Shown here: one piece after another, positions 41,468 to 50,204 of the stretch
Numbering within the stretch: position 1 is the stretch's first letter
Layout: every line of letters begins with the position of its first letter
Assembly (NCBI RefSeq): GCF_003236315.1
Contig: NZ_POTY01000005.1
Location: forward strand, 17,600 to 81,599
Direction of reading: 5' to 3'
Origin: Micromonospora craterilacus
GTDB taxonomy: Bacteria > Actinomycetota > Actinomycetes > Mycobacteriales > Micromonosporaceae
Length of the DNA stretch: 64,000 bases
Notes under the pieces: model-generated
Seen by the model: only the letters and a program-made list of their open reading frames with translations
Told to the model about the DNA's origin: nothing
Database searches by the model: none
Translations under genes and position numbers: made by a program

Positions 41468-42235
41468 ATGACAGCTAGCGAGGGGCCCACCGTCGGGACG
41501 CTGGTCCTGCTGCGGCACGGCGAGAGCGACTGGAACGCCAAGAACCTCTTCACCGGCTGGGTCGACGTCGACCTGACCGAGAAGGGGGAGAGCGAGGCGC
41601 GCCGCGGCGGTGAGCTGCTGCGCGAGCACAACCTGCTGCCGGACGTCGTGCACACCAGCGTGATGCGCCGCGCCATCCGCACCGCCGAGCTGGCCCTGAG
41701 CGCCGCCGACCGGCACTGGATCGCGGTGCGCCGGTCGTGGCGGCTCAACGAGCGCCACTACGGTGCCCTGCAGGGCAAGGACAAGAAGCAGACCCTGGAC
41801 GAGTACGGCGAGGACCAGTTCATGCTCTGGCGCCGCTCGTACGACACGCCGCCCCCGCCGATCGCCGACGACGACGAGTGGTCGCAGGTGGGCGACCCCC
41901 GGTACGCGCTGCTGCCCACCGAGCTGATGCCGCGTACGGAGTGCCTCAAGGACGTCGTCGAGCGGATGCTGCCGTACTGGTACGACTCGATCGTGCCGGA
42001 CATCCTGGCCGGCCGGACGGTGCTGGTGGCTGCGCACGGCAACTCGCTGCGGGCCCTGGTCAAGCACCTGGACCAGATCAGCGACGAGGCGATCGCGAAG
42101 CTCAACATTCCCACCGGGATCCCGCTGCGCTACGACCTGGACCCGCAGCTGCGCCCGCAGACCCTGGGCGGCACCTACCTCGACCCGGAGGCCGCCAAGA
42201 CGGCCGCCGCCGCAGTGGCCAACCAGGGCCGCTGA
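41468..42235 (+). CDS. gpmA: 2,3-bisphosphoglycerate-dependent phosphoglycerate mutase
   Basis: 255 residues converting 3- to 2-phosphoglycerate in glycolysis. Phospho-His loop [20 protein letters not shown] (H17), [29 protein letters not shown] and the second catalytic His in [15 protein letters not shown] are all present. Position before phoU/senX3-regX3 corresponds to gpm1 (Rv0489). ATG 41468 is the usual start; an in-frame ATG at 41459 also exists. A repeat-built hairpin follows the gene. Confidence 0.95.
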   Translation: MTASEGPTVGTLVLLRHGESDWNAKNLFTGWVDVDLTEKGESEARRGGELLREHNLLPDVVHTSVMRRAIRTAELALSAADRHWIAVRRSWRLNERHYGALQGKDKKQTLDEYGEDQFMLWRRSYDTPPPPIADDDEWSQVGDPRYALLPTELMPRTECLKDVVERMLPYWYDSIVPDILAGRTVLVAAHGNSLRALVKHLDQISDEAIAKLNIPTGIPLRYDLDPQLRPQTLGGTYLDPEAAKTAAAAVANQGR

Positions 42236-42251
42236 CCGGCCGACGCTTGTT

Positions 42252-42299
42252 AAGAGGGGCCCCCTGCTATACGCCAGGCGTTAACAGGGGGCCCGTCCT
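42252..42299. terminator. Inverted repeat pair, terminator-like
   Basis: A forward GTTAAC-type unit variant (42252-42275, with GGGGCCCCCTG) and an inverted unit (42277-42299, GGCGTTAACAGGGGGCCC) are separated by one base. CCCCCTG and CGCC pair with CAGGGGG and GGCG. It lies between the convergent gpmA and phoU genes and may end both transcripts. See also 9036-9089. Confidence 0.8.
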
Positions 42300-42305
42300 T
42301 GCGCC

Positions 42306-42956
42306 TCAGGCGGGGGTTACGGGTTCGCCGGTGATCAGGTAGACCACGTGCTCGGCGCTGTTCACGGCGTGGTCGGCGAACCGTTCGTAGAAGCGGCCGA
42401 GCAGGGTGGCGTCGATGGCGGTCTCCACCCCGTACGGCCAGTCCTCGCCGAGCAGCACCCCGAACAGGCCCTTGTGCAGCTCGTCCATCGCGTCGTCGTC
42501 GCTGTCCAGCTCGGCGGCGAGGTCGACGTCGGGGTGGGCCAGCACCGCGGCGATCTTCTCGGCCATCCGGTCGGCGATGGACGCCATGTCGGTGAAGACC
42601 GGCCGCAGCTCCGCCGGTACGGCGGGCGACGGGTGCCGGCGCAGCGCGGTCTTGGCGACGTGGTCGGCCAGGTCGCCCATCCGCTCCAGGTCGGCGGCGA
42701 CGTGCAGCGCGGTGATCATGGCACGCAGGTCGGAGGCGACCGGTGCCTGGCGGGCCAGCAGGTCGCAGACCCGCTCCTCCACCTGCCGGTAGAGTTCGTC
42801 GATCTCGGCGTCCCGCTCGATCACCGTCTCGGCCGCCCGGCGGTCTGCGGTGAGCAGGGCCCGCGTCGCCTGCCGCAGCGCCGCCCGTACGCCTTCGGCC
42901 ATCTCGACCAGTAACTGGCTGACGGCCTGAAGTTCGGCCCGGAACTCGTCGCGCAT
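42306..42956 (-). CDS. phoU: Phosphate-signalling complex protein PhoU
   Basis: 216 residues made of two PhoU three-helix bundles: RDEFRAELQAVSQLLVEMAEG with AIDELYRQVEERVCDLLARQAP, then AELRPVFTDMASIADRMAEK with GRFYERFADHAVNSAEHVVY. Acidic E/D-xx(x)-D metal clusters (DLERMGDLADH; RFADHAVNSAEH) are intact. Represses the phosphate-sensing two-component system through the Pst transporter. Divergent from senX3 with a PHO-box-like array between. ATG 42956 follows AGGACGTGAGA. Confidence 0.93.
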   Translation of the reverse strand: MRDEFRAELQAVSQLLVEMAEGVRAALRQATRALLTADRRAAETVIERDAEIDELYRQVEERVCDLLARQAPVASDLRAMITALHVAADLERMGDLADHVAKTALRRHPSPAVPAELRPVFTDMASIADRMAEKIAAVLAHPDVDLAAELDSDDDAMDELHKGLFGVLLGEDWPYGVETAIDATLLGRFYERFADHAVNSAEHVVYLITGEPVTPA

Positions 42957-43047
42957 TCTCACGTCCTGTGGGGTCGGGGCCGGCGACCGGGCCGGCGAGG
43001 CTTTGCGCAGGTACGCCGCACAAACTAGGGCTCGCGGGCGGACCGGA

Positions 43048-43086
43048 GGTGAACGCCGGTGAACTACACCGGACACGGAGGTGAAC
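43048..43086 (+). promoter_or_regulatory. PHO-box-like array of GGTGAAC repeats
   Basis: GGTGAAC occurs at 43048, 43058 and 43080. The second and third are 22 bp apart, two 11-bp turns, with a degenerate unit at 43069. The reverse complement is GTTCACC, the core of the Streptomyces PHO box bound by PhoP. It lies between phoU and senX3, so RegX3/PhoP-type autoregulation is likely. Confidence 0.8.
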
Positions 43087-43158
43087 TTTCCCGGAAGTGA
43101 GAGTCCTTCGTCCTGGTCTGGGCGGTACCCCGGTAAACAATGACCCTACGATCACCGA

Positions 43159-44448
43159 GTGACGTGGGCGGTGACGGTGGGTGTGGCCGCGGCCCTGGTG
43201 GCCGGGCTGGTCGCCGGCCTGTGGCTGCCCCGGATCATCCCGGCGGCACGCCGGCGGGCCGGCTCCAGCGGGAGCGGGCGGGCCAGCTTCGGGTTCGGTA
43301 AGGGGAGGCTCGCGATCGCCGAGAAAGAGCAGGTCGGGCTCGGCCGCCGTGCGATCGACTCGCTGCGTGCGGGCGTGGTGGTGCTCGACCCGGAGGACGT
43401 GCCGGTACTCGTTAACCCGGCGGCTCGGGCGATGGGGCTGCTGCGCACCGGTGGCCAACCGGGCTCGATCACCGCGCATCCGTTGATCCGTACCCTGGCC
43501 GGGCAGGTGCGCCGCACCGGCGTGCGCCGCGAGATCGAGCTGGACCTGCCCCGGGGGCGCGACAACGCGGGGGAGAACCCGCTCGGCGTGCACCTGCGGG
43601 CGATGGGGCTGGGTAGCGGCTACATCGCGGTGGAAGCGGCCGACGTGACCGAGTCGCACCGGCTGGCCCGGGTCCGCCGCGACTTCGTGGCCAACGTGAG
43701 TCACGAGCTGAAGACCCCGATCGGCGCGCTGCAACTGCTCGCCGAGGCGTTGCTCGACGCCACCGAGCCGGCCGGTGAAGGGCGGTCCGACCTCTCCGAG
43801 GACGTGGTCGCGGCCCGCCGGTTCGCCGAACGCATCCAGCACGAGTCGACCCGGTTGGGGCGGTTGGTGCAGGAGTTGCTGGAACTGACTCGGCTCCAGG
43901 GCGCCGAGCCGCAACCGGCCCCGGAACCGGTCGCGGTGGACTGGGTGATCTCCGAGGTGGTGGACCGCACCCGGACCGCCGCCACCGCCCGTCGGATCGA
44001 GGTGACGGTCGAGGCCGAGCGGGGACTCACCGTCTACGGCAGCGACAGCCAACTGGCCACGGCGGTGGCGAACCTGGTGGAGAACGCCGTCAACTACTCC
44101 GGCGAGGACACCACGGTACGTATCACCGCCCGCTCCACCGACGAACACGTCGAGATCGCCGTGGCGGACCAGGGCATCGGTATCGCCCCCACCGACGTGG
44201 ACCGGATCTTCGAGCGGTTCTACCGGGCCGACCAGGCCCGCTCCCGATCGACCGGTGGCACCGGCCTGGGCCTCGCGATCGTCAAGCACATCGCGAGCAA
44301 CCATGGCGGCCGGGTGGATGTGGCGAGCACTCTTGGTGGGGGGTCGACGTTCACCCTCCGGCTGCCCGCCAGCCCTCCGGACGACCTCCTGGCGACACTG
44401 CCGTCAGCTGGGATCGAGGCCGGTCCGGCCGAGCTCCGGCAGGTCTGA
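43159..44448 (+). CDS. senX3: Phosphate-sensing sensor histidine kinase (SenX3/PhoR-like)
   Basis: 429 residues. N-terminal transmembrane helix (VTVGVAAALVAGLVAGLWL), PAS-like domain at about 65-165 (AIDSLRAGVVVLDPEDVPVL), HisKA with phosphoacceptor H182 in VANVSHELKTPIGALQ, and HATPase_c (ATAVANLVENAVNYSGED; VADQGIGIAPTD; GTGLGLAIVKHIA). Only one clear membrane span, unlike two-span periplasmic sensors, as in SenX3. Followed 58 nt later by regX3; divergent from phoU. GTG 43159 is the start. Confidence 0.93.
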   Translation: MTWAVTVGVAAALVAGLVAGLWLPRIIPAARRRAGSSGSGRASFGFGKGRLAIAEKEQVGLGRRAIDSLRAGVVVLDPEDVPVLVNPAARAMGLLRTGGQPGSITAHPLIRTLAGQVRRTGVRREIELDLPRGRDNAGENPLGVHLRAMGLGSGYIAVEAADVTESHRLARVRRDFVANVSHELKTPIGALQLLAEALLDATEPAGEGRSDLSEDVVAARRFAERIQHESTRLGRLVQELLELTRLQGAEPQPAPEPVAVDWVISEVVDRTRTAATARRIEVTVEAERGLTVYGSDSQLATAVANLVENAVNYSGEDTTVRITARSTDEHVEIAVADQGIGIAPTDVDRIFERFYRADQARSRSTGGTGLGLAIVKHIASNHGGRVDVASTLGGGSTFTLRLPASPPDDLLATLPSAGIEAGPAELRQV

Positions 44449-44506
44449 CCGCATATGGATCAGGCCGGGCTCCGCCCGGTCCGACCCGAAAGGAAAGGAA
44501 ACGCCG

Positions 44507-45190
44507 TTGAGCCGCGTTCTGGTGGTCGAGGACGAGGAATCGTTCTCCGACGCCCTGTCATACATGCTCCGCAAGGAGGGGTTCGAGGTGTCCGTGGCCG
44601 CCACGGGCACGTCGGCTCTCACCGAGTTCGACCGGACCGGCGCCGACATCGTGCTGCTCGACCTGATGCTGCCAGAGATGTCCGGCACCGAGGTGTGCCG
44701 GCAGTTGCGGCAGCGTTCGCACGTGCCGATCATCATGGTCACCGCGCGGGACAGCGAGATCGACAAGGTGGTCGGCCTGGAGATCGGTGCCGACGACTAC
44801 GTCACCAAGCCGTACTCGCCCCGGGAGTTGGTGGCCCGGATCCGGGCCGTGCTGCGCCGGCAGAGCCCCGAGGCGACCGAGTCGGGGGTGCCGACGCTGG
44901 CCGCCGGGCCGGTCCGGATGGACATCGAGCGGCACGTGGTGACCGTCGACGGGGGCGCGGTGCAGCTGCCGCTCAAGGAGTTCGAGCTGCTGGAACTGCT
45001 GCTGCGGAACGCGGGCCGGGTGCTGACCCGTGGGCAGCTGATCGACCGGGTCTGGGGCGCCGACTACGTGGGCGACACCAAGACGCTGGACGTGCACGTC
45101 AAGCGCCTGCGGTCCAAGATCGAGCCGGAGCCGTCCACCCCGCGCCACATCGTCACCGTGCGCGGTCTCGGCTACAAGTTCGAGCCCTGA
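44507..45190 (+). CDS. regX3: Phosphate-response regulator (RegX3/PhoP-like)
   Basis: 227 residues of the OmpR/PhoB class. Receiver: ED pair in VVEDEESFSDALSYM, D52 in VLLDLMLPEMSGTEV, Thr in MVTARDSE and Lys in DDYVTKPYSPRE. Winged helix: LPLKEFELLELLLRNAGRVL, LIDRVWGADYVGDTKTLDVH, VKRLRSKIE, TVRGLGYKFEP. TTG 44507 is used; AGGAAAGGAA is about 7 nt upstream and no ATG precedes the receiver. Pairs with SenX3 and probably binds the PHO-box array at 43048. Confidence 0.94.
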   Translation: MSRVLVVEDEESFSDALSYMLRKEGFEVSVAATGTSALTEFDRTGADIVLLDLMLPEMSGTEVCRQLRQRSHVPIIMVTARDSEIDKVVGLEIGADDYVTKPYSPRELVARIRAVLRRQSPEATESGVPTLAAGPVRMDIERHVVTVDGGAVQLPLKEFELLELLLRNAGRVLTRGQLIDRVWGADYVGDTKTLDVHVKRLRSKIEPEPSTPRHIVTVRGLGYKFEP

Positions 45191-45322
45191 TCCGCGCCAC
45201 CGCAGCCACGCCTGAGCTGCACGTCGCAAAGTTTGCGCAGCGCAGCCAGCGTTCACGCTCGTCATCGAGTCGTAGTGTCATGGCCCATTGGTGGACGCTG
45301 CTACCAAGATCGCGCTGAGTTG

Positions 45323-46132
45323 TCAGTTCGGGTCGGCGGGATGGGGGGCGACCATGCCCTGGCGGACCCGTTCGCCGCACAGCTCGGCGAGCTTGGCGTA
45401 CGCGGCCGGGCCGACGAGTGCGGTCAGCTCCGGACCGTACGAGAGGTACATCGGCTCGGTGCCGACGTGCGCGTCCGTGGAGGAGGTGCACCACCAGTCG
45501 AGGTCGTGCCCGCCGGCGCCCCAGCCCCGCCGGTCGAACTCGGCCAGCGTGGAGACCAGCACCTTCGTGTTGTCCGGCCGCTTCACCCACTCCTGATCCC
45601 GCCGGACCGGCAGCTGCCAGCACACGTCCGGCTTGTACTCCAGCGGGTGCACCCCGTCGCGCAGCGCCTGGGCGTGCAGCGCGCACCCGCCGCCGCCCGG
45701 AAAATCGGCGTCGTTGAGGAAGACGCACGGGCCGTCGGAGTCCTGGGTGGCGGTGCGTCGCGCCGGGTTCTTGCCGTCCACGGTGTCGTTCTCGGTCCAG
45801 TTCTTGAAGCCGCGGCGGAAGTGCTGCCAGTTCGCCGGGGTCAGCCGCTTCACCGCGGTACGGACCCGCTTCTCGTCGTCGGAGTCGGTGAAGAACGCGC
45901 CGTGCGAGCAGCAGCCGTCGGCGGAGCGCCCGGCGATGATGCCGTGGCAGCCACGGCCGAAGACGCAGGTCCACCGGGACAGCAGCCAGGTGAGGTCGGC
46001 CCGGACCAGGTGCCGTTCGTCCGCCGGGTCGACGAATTCGATCCACTCCCGGGGGAAGTCCAGCGGCACCTCGCGGCTGCGCGGATCCGCCGGGTCGTCC
46101 ACGAGTACGCGGAGTTCGATCTGACCTGTCAC
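45323..46132 (-). CDS. Conserved hypothetical protein, Rv0495c-like
   Basis: 269 residues. Cys-rich segments [20 protein letters not shown] and [20 protein letters not shown] suggest metal binding. Contains [20 protein letters not shown] and [20 protein letters not shown]. The divergent position beside the Ppx/GppA gene, as for Rv0495c-Rv0496, supports orthology. Function unknown. GTG 46132 has TACCCT 7 nt upstream. Confidence 0.8.
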   Translation of the reverse strand: MTGQIELRVLVDDPADPRSREVPLDFPREWIEFVDPADERHLVRADLTWLLSRWTCVFGRGCHGIIAGRSADGCCSHGAFFTDSDDEKRVRTAVKRLTPANWQHFRRGFKNWTENDTVDGKNPARRTATQDSDGPCVFLNDADFPGGGGCALHAQALRDGVHPLEYKPDVCWQLPVRRDQEWVKRPDNTKVLVSTLAEFDRRGWGAGGHDLDWWCTSSTDAHVGTEPMYLSYGPELTALVGPAAYAKLAELCGERVRQGMVAPHPADPN

Positions 46133-46205
46133 CCGGCCCAGGGTACGCGCGGTGTGCCGGGCAGGTCGGTGAGTGACGCGAACCGGTTGGCCTAGGGTGC
46201 TCACC

Positions 46206-47150
46206 ATGCGACTGGGTGTCCTCGACGTCGGTTCGAACACGGTGCATCTGCTGGTGGTCGACGCCCACCGCGGGGCGCACCCGTGGCCGGCGCACTCGGA
46301 GAAGGCGGTGCTGCGGCTCGCCGAGCAGCTCGGCCCGGACGGAGCGCTCCGCGAGGCCGGCGCGGACGCCCTGGTCAAGGCGGTCAGCGCGGCCCGGACC
46401 TCGGCCACCGGCCTGGAGGTCGACGACCTGCTCGCCTTCGCCACCTCCGCGGTACGCGACGCCACCAACGCCGCCGAGGTGCTGGCCCAGGTCCGGGACG
46501 CCACCGGGGTACGCCTGGAAGTCCTCTCCGGTGCGGACGAGGCGCGGATGACCTTCCTCGCGGTCCGGCGGTGGTTCGGCTGGTCCGCGGGTCGGCTGTT
46601 GGTGCTGGACATCGGCGGCGGCTCGCTGGAGATCGCGGCGGGCGTCGACGAGGATCCGGACGTCGCGGTGTCGCTGCCGCTCGGCGCCGGCCGGCTGACC
46701 CGGGAGCGGCTCGGAACCGACCCGGAGAGTGTGCTCCCGCCATCGCCGGCGACCGTGGACGAGCTGCGTGAATACGTCGACGGCCTGCTCGACCCGGTGG
46801 TCGACCGGATGACCGAGGTGGGCTGGGAACGCCCGGTGGCCACCTCCAAGACCTTCCGCACCCTGGCCCGGCTCGCCGGGGCGGCCCCCAGCGGCGCCGG
46901 GCTCTGGGCCCGGCGCAAGCTCACCCGCTCCGGGCTGCGGCAGGTGCTCGGCTTCATCCGGCACATTCCGCCGGCCCAGTTGGTCGAGCTGGAAGGGGTG
47001 AGCGCCGGCCGGGCCCACCAGGTGCTGGCCGGTGCCGTCGTCGCCGAGTCGGTGATGCGGCGACTCGGCGTGGACTCGCTCGACATCTGCCCGTGGGCGC
47101 TGCGGGAGGGCGTGATCCTCAACCGGTTGGACAAGTTGACACCGGTGTGA
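46206..47150 (+). CDS. Ppx/GppA-family exopolyphosphatase or pppGpp phosphatase
   Basis: 314 residues with the ASKHA phosphatase fold: [18 protein letters not shown] (P1), [28 protein letters not shown] (P2) and the [12 protein letters not shown] segment. Acts on polyphosphate or pppGpp; the two subfamilies are hard to tell apart. Corresponds to Rv0496. Its likely relation to phosphate control is suggested by the senX3-regX3 neighbours. ATG 46206 follows TAGGGT by 7 nt. Confidence 0.92.
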   Translation: MRLGVLDVGSNTVHLLVVDAHRGAHPWPAHSEKAVLRLAEQLGPDGALREAGADALVKAVSAARTSATGLEVDDLLAFATSAVRDATNAAEVLAQVRDATGVRLEVLSGADEARMTFLAVRRWFGWSAGRLLVLDIGGGSLEIAAGVDEDPDVAVSLPLGAGRLTRERLGTDPESVLPPSPATVDELREYVDGLLDPVVDRMTEVGWERPVATSKTFRTLARLAGAAPSGAGLWARRKLTRSGLRQVLGFIRHIPPAQLVELEGVSAGRAHQVLAGAVVAESVMRRLGVDSLDICPWALREGVILNRLDKLTPV

Positions 47151-47225
47151 TGCCGTCCGTCCGCATCACCCGCTTTGCCGCTTCTCGTCACGCTGCCTCA
47201 ATCGATGCGGGTTACCCTCGGTGGT

Positions 47226-48032
47226 GTGACTTCCCGCGTCCCGGTGCTCCTGTCCAGTTCCTCGGTCTTCCCTGAACGGACCGCGGCGGCGTTTCAGCTG
47301 GCCGCCGCGCTCGGCTACGACGGGCTCGAGGTGATGGTCTGGACCGACGCGGTCAGCCAGGACGGCGGCGCCCTGCGCGGGCTCGCCGACCACTACGGGG
47401 TGCCGGTGCTTTCCGTGCACGCGCCCTGCCTGCTGGTGACCCAGCGGGTCTGGAGCCCGGACCCGTGGGAGCGGCTGCGCAGGGCGGCGGTGCTGGCCGA
47501 GACGCTGGAGGCGCCGACCGTGGTGGTGCACCCGCCGTTCACCTGGCAGCGGGACTACGCGCGCAACTTCGCCGAGGGGCTCGACAAGGTGGCCGGCCAG
47601 TTCGGCGGGCTGCGGTTCGCGGTGGAGAACATGTACCCGGTGCGGATGGCGGGCCGGCAGTTCGTCCCGTACGTGCCCGGCTGGGATCCGACCGAGCCCG
47701 GTTACTCCTCGTACACGCTCGACCTGTCGCACTGCGCCGCCTCGCACACCGACGCCCTTGAGATGGCCGACCGGATGGGCGCCGGCCTGGCGCACGTACA
47801 CCTCGGCGACGGCACCGGCGAGGGGCGTGACGAGCACCTGGTGCCCGGCCGCGGCACCCAGCCCTGCGCCGAGCTGCTGCGCTCGCTGGCCGGCCGGGGC
47901 TTCACCGGCTCGGTGGCGGTGGAGGTGACCACCCGGGGCGCGAAGAGCCGGCAGGTCCGCGAGGCGGATCTGCGCGAGGCGCTGGCCTTCGCCCGTCAGC
48001 ACCTCAACACCCCGTCCCCGGTCGACGCCTGA
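47226..48032 (+). CDS. TIM-barrel sugar phosphate isomerase/epimerase family protein (Rv0498-like)
   Basis: 268 residues of the AP endonuclease 2 / xylose isomerase-like fold. Metal-ligand segments: [67 protein letters not shown] and VAVEVTTRG. The E/D/H set of a two-metal site is complete. Substrate unknown. GTG 47226 has TACCCT 7 nt upstream and no ribosome site, so the message is leaderless. It follows the Ppx/GppA gene as Rv0498 follows Rv0496. Confidence 0.87.
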   Translation: MTSRVPVLLSSSSVFPERTAAAFQLAAALGYDGLEVMVWTDAVSQDGGALRGLADHYGVPVLSVHAPCLLVTQRVWSPDPWERLRRAAVLAETLEAPTVVVHPPFTWQRDYARNFAEGLDKVAGQFGGLRFAVENMYPVRMAGRQFVPYVPGWDPTEPGYSSYTLDLSHCAASHTDALEMADRMGAGLAHVHLGDGTGEGRDEHLVPGRGTQPCAELLRSLAGRGFTGSVAVEVTTRGAKSRQVREADLREALAFARQHLNTPSPVDA

Positions 48033-48064
48033 CCAGCGCCCTGACCGGGCGGCCGGGTGACAGG

Positions 48065-48622
48065 TCAGGGCACGGGTGCCAGCGGATCGGTCTGGCTGGG
48101 CACGGCCGCCCGCTTGCGGGCCCGATGGGCGGCCACGTGCGACCGGGTGGCGCAGCGCTCCGAGCAGAACCGGCGGCAGCAGTTGGACGAGGTGTCCAGG
48201 TAGACGTTGCCGCAGCGGTCGTCCGCACAGACGCCGAACCGGGCGCTGCCGTACTCGCAGAGCCAGACCGACAGGCCCCAGACCGCGCCGGCCAGGTATT
48301 CCGAGCTGACCGAGGCACCCCGGCTGGTGACGTGCATGTGCCAGTCGCTGGAGTCGTGCCCCGAGATGCGCGGCTGCACCGGGTATGCCTCCAGCAGCGT
48401 GTTCAGCTCGGCCACCGCCTGAGCGTCGCGCCCGGAGGTGCCGTATTCGAAGACGTCACGCAACCGCTTCTGTGCGCGCCGGAAGGTCGCCAGATCCCGC
48501 TCCGCGACCTCGTCGCGCATCCACGCGTTGTCGTCGGGAAAGATGGCCCGCAGGTCGTCGAGGTCGTCCAGGCGGGCGTTGACGAGGTCAACTCCGGTCC
48601 GGGCGTACGCGTCGAAGTTCAC
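48065..48622 (-). CDS. CGNR zinc-finger protein (ABATE domain)
   Basis: 185 residues. ABATE domain (NFDAYARTGVDLVNARL, then DLATFRRAQKRLRDVFEYG) and a CGNR finger near the end (GVCADDRCGNVYLDTSSNCC, then RRFCSERCATRSHVAAHRARKR). The Cys spacing is complete. It is the second CGNR gene of the window but shares no operator with the first. GTG 48622 has TACCTT 7 nt upstream. Probably a DNA-binding regulator; target unknown. Confidence 0.85.
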   Translation of the reverse strand: MNFDAYARTGVDLVNARLDDLDDLRAIFPDDNAWMRDEVAERDLATFRRAQKRLRDVFEYGTSGRDAQAVAELNTLLEAYPVQPRISGHDSSDWHMHVTSRGASVSSEYLAGAVWGLSVWLCEYGSARFGVCADDRCGNVYLDTSSNCCRRFCSERCATRSHVAAHRARKRAAVPSQTDPLAPVP

Positions 48623-48641
48623 GCCTTCAAAGGTAGACGAC

Positions 48642-49808
48642 TCATCCGGTACGCGCCGTGTCGATGTAGTGCGGCAGGAACCGGGCGTATCCATCGGTGA
48701 TCAGGCTCGCGCTCTCCCGCACCCCGGCACCGGCCGACTCCCCGTCGACGATCCAGCTGCCCAGCACCATCCGGCTACCGGCCAACTCGGGCAGCGCCCG
48801 GAACTCCTGGTAGCAGAAGCCCTCGTCGCCGTAGTCACCCGGATTCGTGATCTCACCACCGGCGGTGACGATCCGCACCGCGGCGCCCTCCCGGCCGAGC
48901 AGCGGCTTCGCGACGTACTCCGGCATCCCGCGCGGCGAGTCGAGGTACGCGGGCAGCAGCAGTTCGTGCCCCGGATACAGCTCCCAGAGCACCGCCAGCA
49001 AGGCTTTGTTGGACAGCAGCAGCTTCCAGGCCGGTTCGATCCAGGTGGTCGGCGTGCCCGGCGCCAGCGCCAGCGACCCGTACGGCTCGGCGAGCATCCA
49101 CTCCCACGGGTAGAGCTTGAAGCAGGTGGTGACCGGGGCGTCGGCGGTGTCGACGAAGCGGCGTCCGTCCCAGCCGATGTCCTGGATCGGCAGCAGCTCG
49201 ACCTCCAGGCCGGCCTGGCGGGCGGTCTCGGCCAGGTAGCCGGCGGTCATGTGGTCCTCGCCGCTCTCCTCCTCGTTCGACCAGACCACGTGCACCCGCC
49301 GGTCGTGCAGGCCGGTGCCGATCTTCGCCCAGGCCGCGACGAGCCGCTCGTGCAGGCTGTTCCACTGGTCCAGTTCCGGCCGGGTGTGCTCCAGCCAGTA
49401 CCACTGGATGATGCTCGCCTCGACCAGCGCGGTCGGGGTGTCCGCGTTGTACTCCAGCAGCTTCGGCGGCCAGCTGCCGTCGTACCAGAGGTCGAAACGG
49501 CCGTAGAGGGTGGGCGGTGTCTCCCGCAGCGAGCGGGCGACCGCCTCGGCCGCCCAGTCGGGAATGCCGAACTCGGCGTACCGGTTGCGCGCCACCACGT
49601 GCGCGGCGGCGGCGACCGACATCCGGTGCAGCTCCTCGGTGGCCTCCTCCAGCCGCAGCACCTCGGCCAGCTCGAAGGCGTACGCCGCGGTCTCGTCCCA
49701 GTACGACATCACCCCGCCGTCGGGCAGTTCGGTGTCGACGTACACCAGGCCCTGCTCGCGGATGGTGGCGTCCCAGTCGGGGCGCGGGCTGACCCGCTCG
49801 CGGCGCAC
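48642..49808 (-). CDS. Glutathionylspermidine synthase-like ATP-grasp protein (YgiC/YjfC type)
   Basis: 388 residues. ATP-grasp, GSP-synthetase C-terminal domain-like: PTLYGRFDLWYDGSWPPKLLE region (the first part reads LYGRFDLWYDG), YNADTPTALVEASIIQWYWL, EPAWKLLLSNKALLAVLWELYPG and YVAKPLLGREGAAV with metal/ATP ligands. Actinomycetes lack glutathionylspermidine, so the true product is probably another ligase product. Overlaps closely with the lipoprotein upstream (2 nt gap), recalling the E. coli ygiB-ygiC pair. Confidence 0.82.
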   Translation of the reverse strand: MRRERVSPRPDWDATIREQGLVYVDTELPDGGVMSYWDETAAYAFELAEVLRLEEATEELHRMSVAAAAHVVARNRYAEFGIPDWAAEAVARSLRETPPTLYGRFDLWYDGSWPPKLLEYNADTPTALVEASIIQWYWLEHTRPELDQWNSLHERLVAAWAKIGTGLHDRRVHVVWSNEEESGEDHMTAGYLAETARQAGLEVELLPIQDIGWDGRRFVDTADAPVTTCFKLYPWEWMLAEPYGSLALAPGTPTTWIEPAWKLLLSNKALLAVLWELYPGHELLLPAYLDSPRGMPEYVAKPLLGREGAAVRIVTAGGEITNPGDYGDEGFCYQEFRALPELAGSRMVLGSWIVDGESAGAGVRESASLITDGYARFLPHYIDTARTG

Positions 49809-49810
49809 CC

Positions 49811-50086
49811 TCAGCCGCCGCAGGCGGCGAGATGGGTGCCGAAGCCGCCCCGCTCGGGCACGGCCGTGCCGACCGGCTCCGGGGCAGCCCGGTCGGCCGG
49901 GTCGGCGACCGATGCCGGGATCCGCATGGCGAGGGCCACGGTGTCACCGCCGCCCGTCGGGCCGAGGGCGCAGTCATCGTCGTCGTCGGAGGTCATGTTG
50001 CAGCCGGAGAGGGCAAGCGCCAGGGCGGTGAGCGCGCCGAGCTGCACGGAGGCCGAACGGAGCCGGCGGCGGGGGCGTTGTTCCAC
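49811..50086 (-). CDS. Small lipoprotein upstream of the glutathionylspermidine-synthase-like gene
   Basis: 91 residues. Basic n-region (EQRPRRRLRSASVQ), hydrophobic core and lipobox ALALSGC at about residue 28, followed by an acidic NMTSDDDDD run and two further Cys (CALGPTGG, AACGG). Not recognised beyond being a lipoprotein. GTG 50086 is 6 nt after TACAAC, a poorer -10, and an alternative start lies at 50113. The 2-nt gap to the ligase implies cotranslation; YgiB is the parallel in enterobacteria. Confidence 0.75.
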   Translation of the reverse strand: MEQRPRRRLRSASVQLGALTALALALSGCNMTSDDDDDCALGPTGGGDTVALAMRIPASVADPADRAAPEPVGTAVPERGGFGTHLAACGG

Positions 50087-50204
50087 GCCATCGTTGTAAC
50101 CGATGGACACCACCGCTGTCGCGGTGCGGCCCCTTCTTTGACAGGGCGTGGGCGGGACGGAAGCTGGGCGCTCCCGGCGGCTGGCCGGGCGTTACGCTCA
50201 GCTC

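Noticed and set aside
45323..47191. 622-residue form of the Rv0495c-like ORF
   Set aside because: The N-terminal half is antisense to the Ppx/GppA gene; GTG 46132 with its -10 is the true start.
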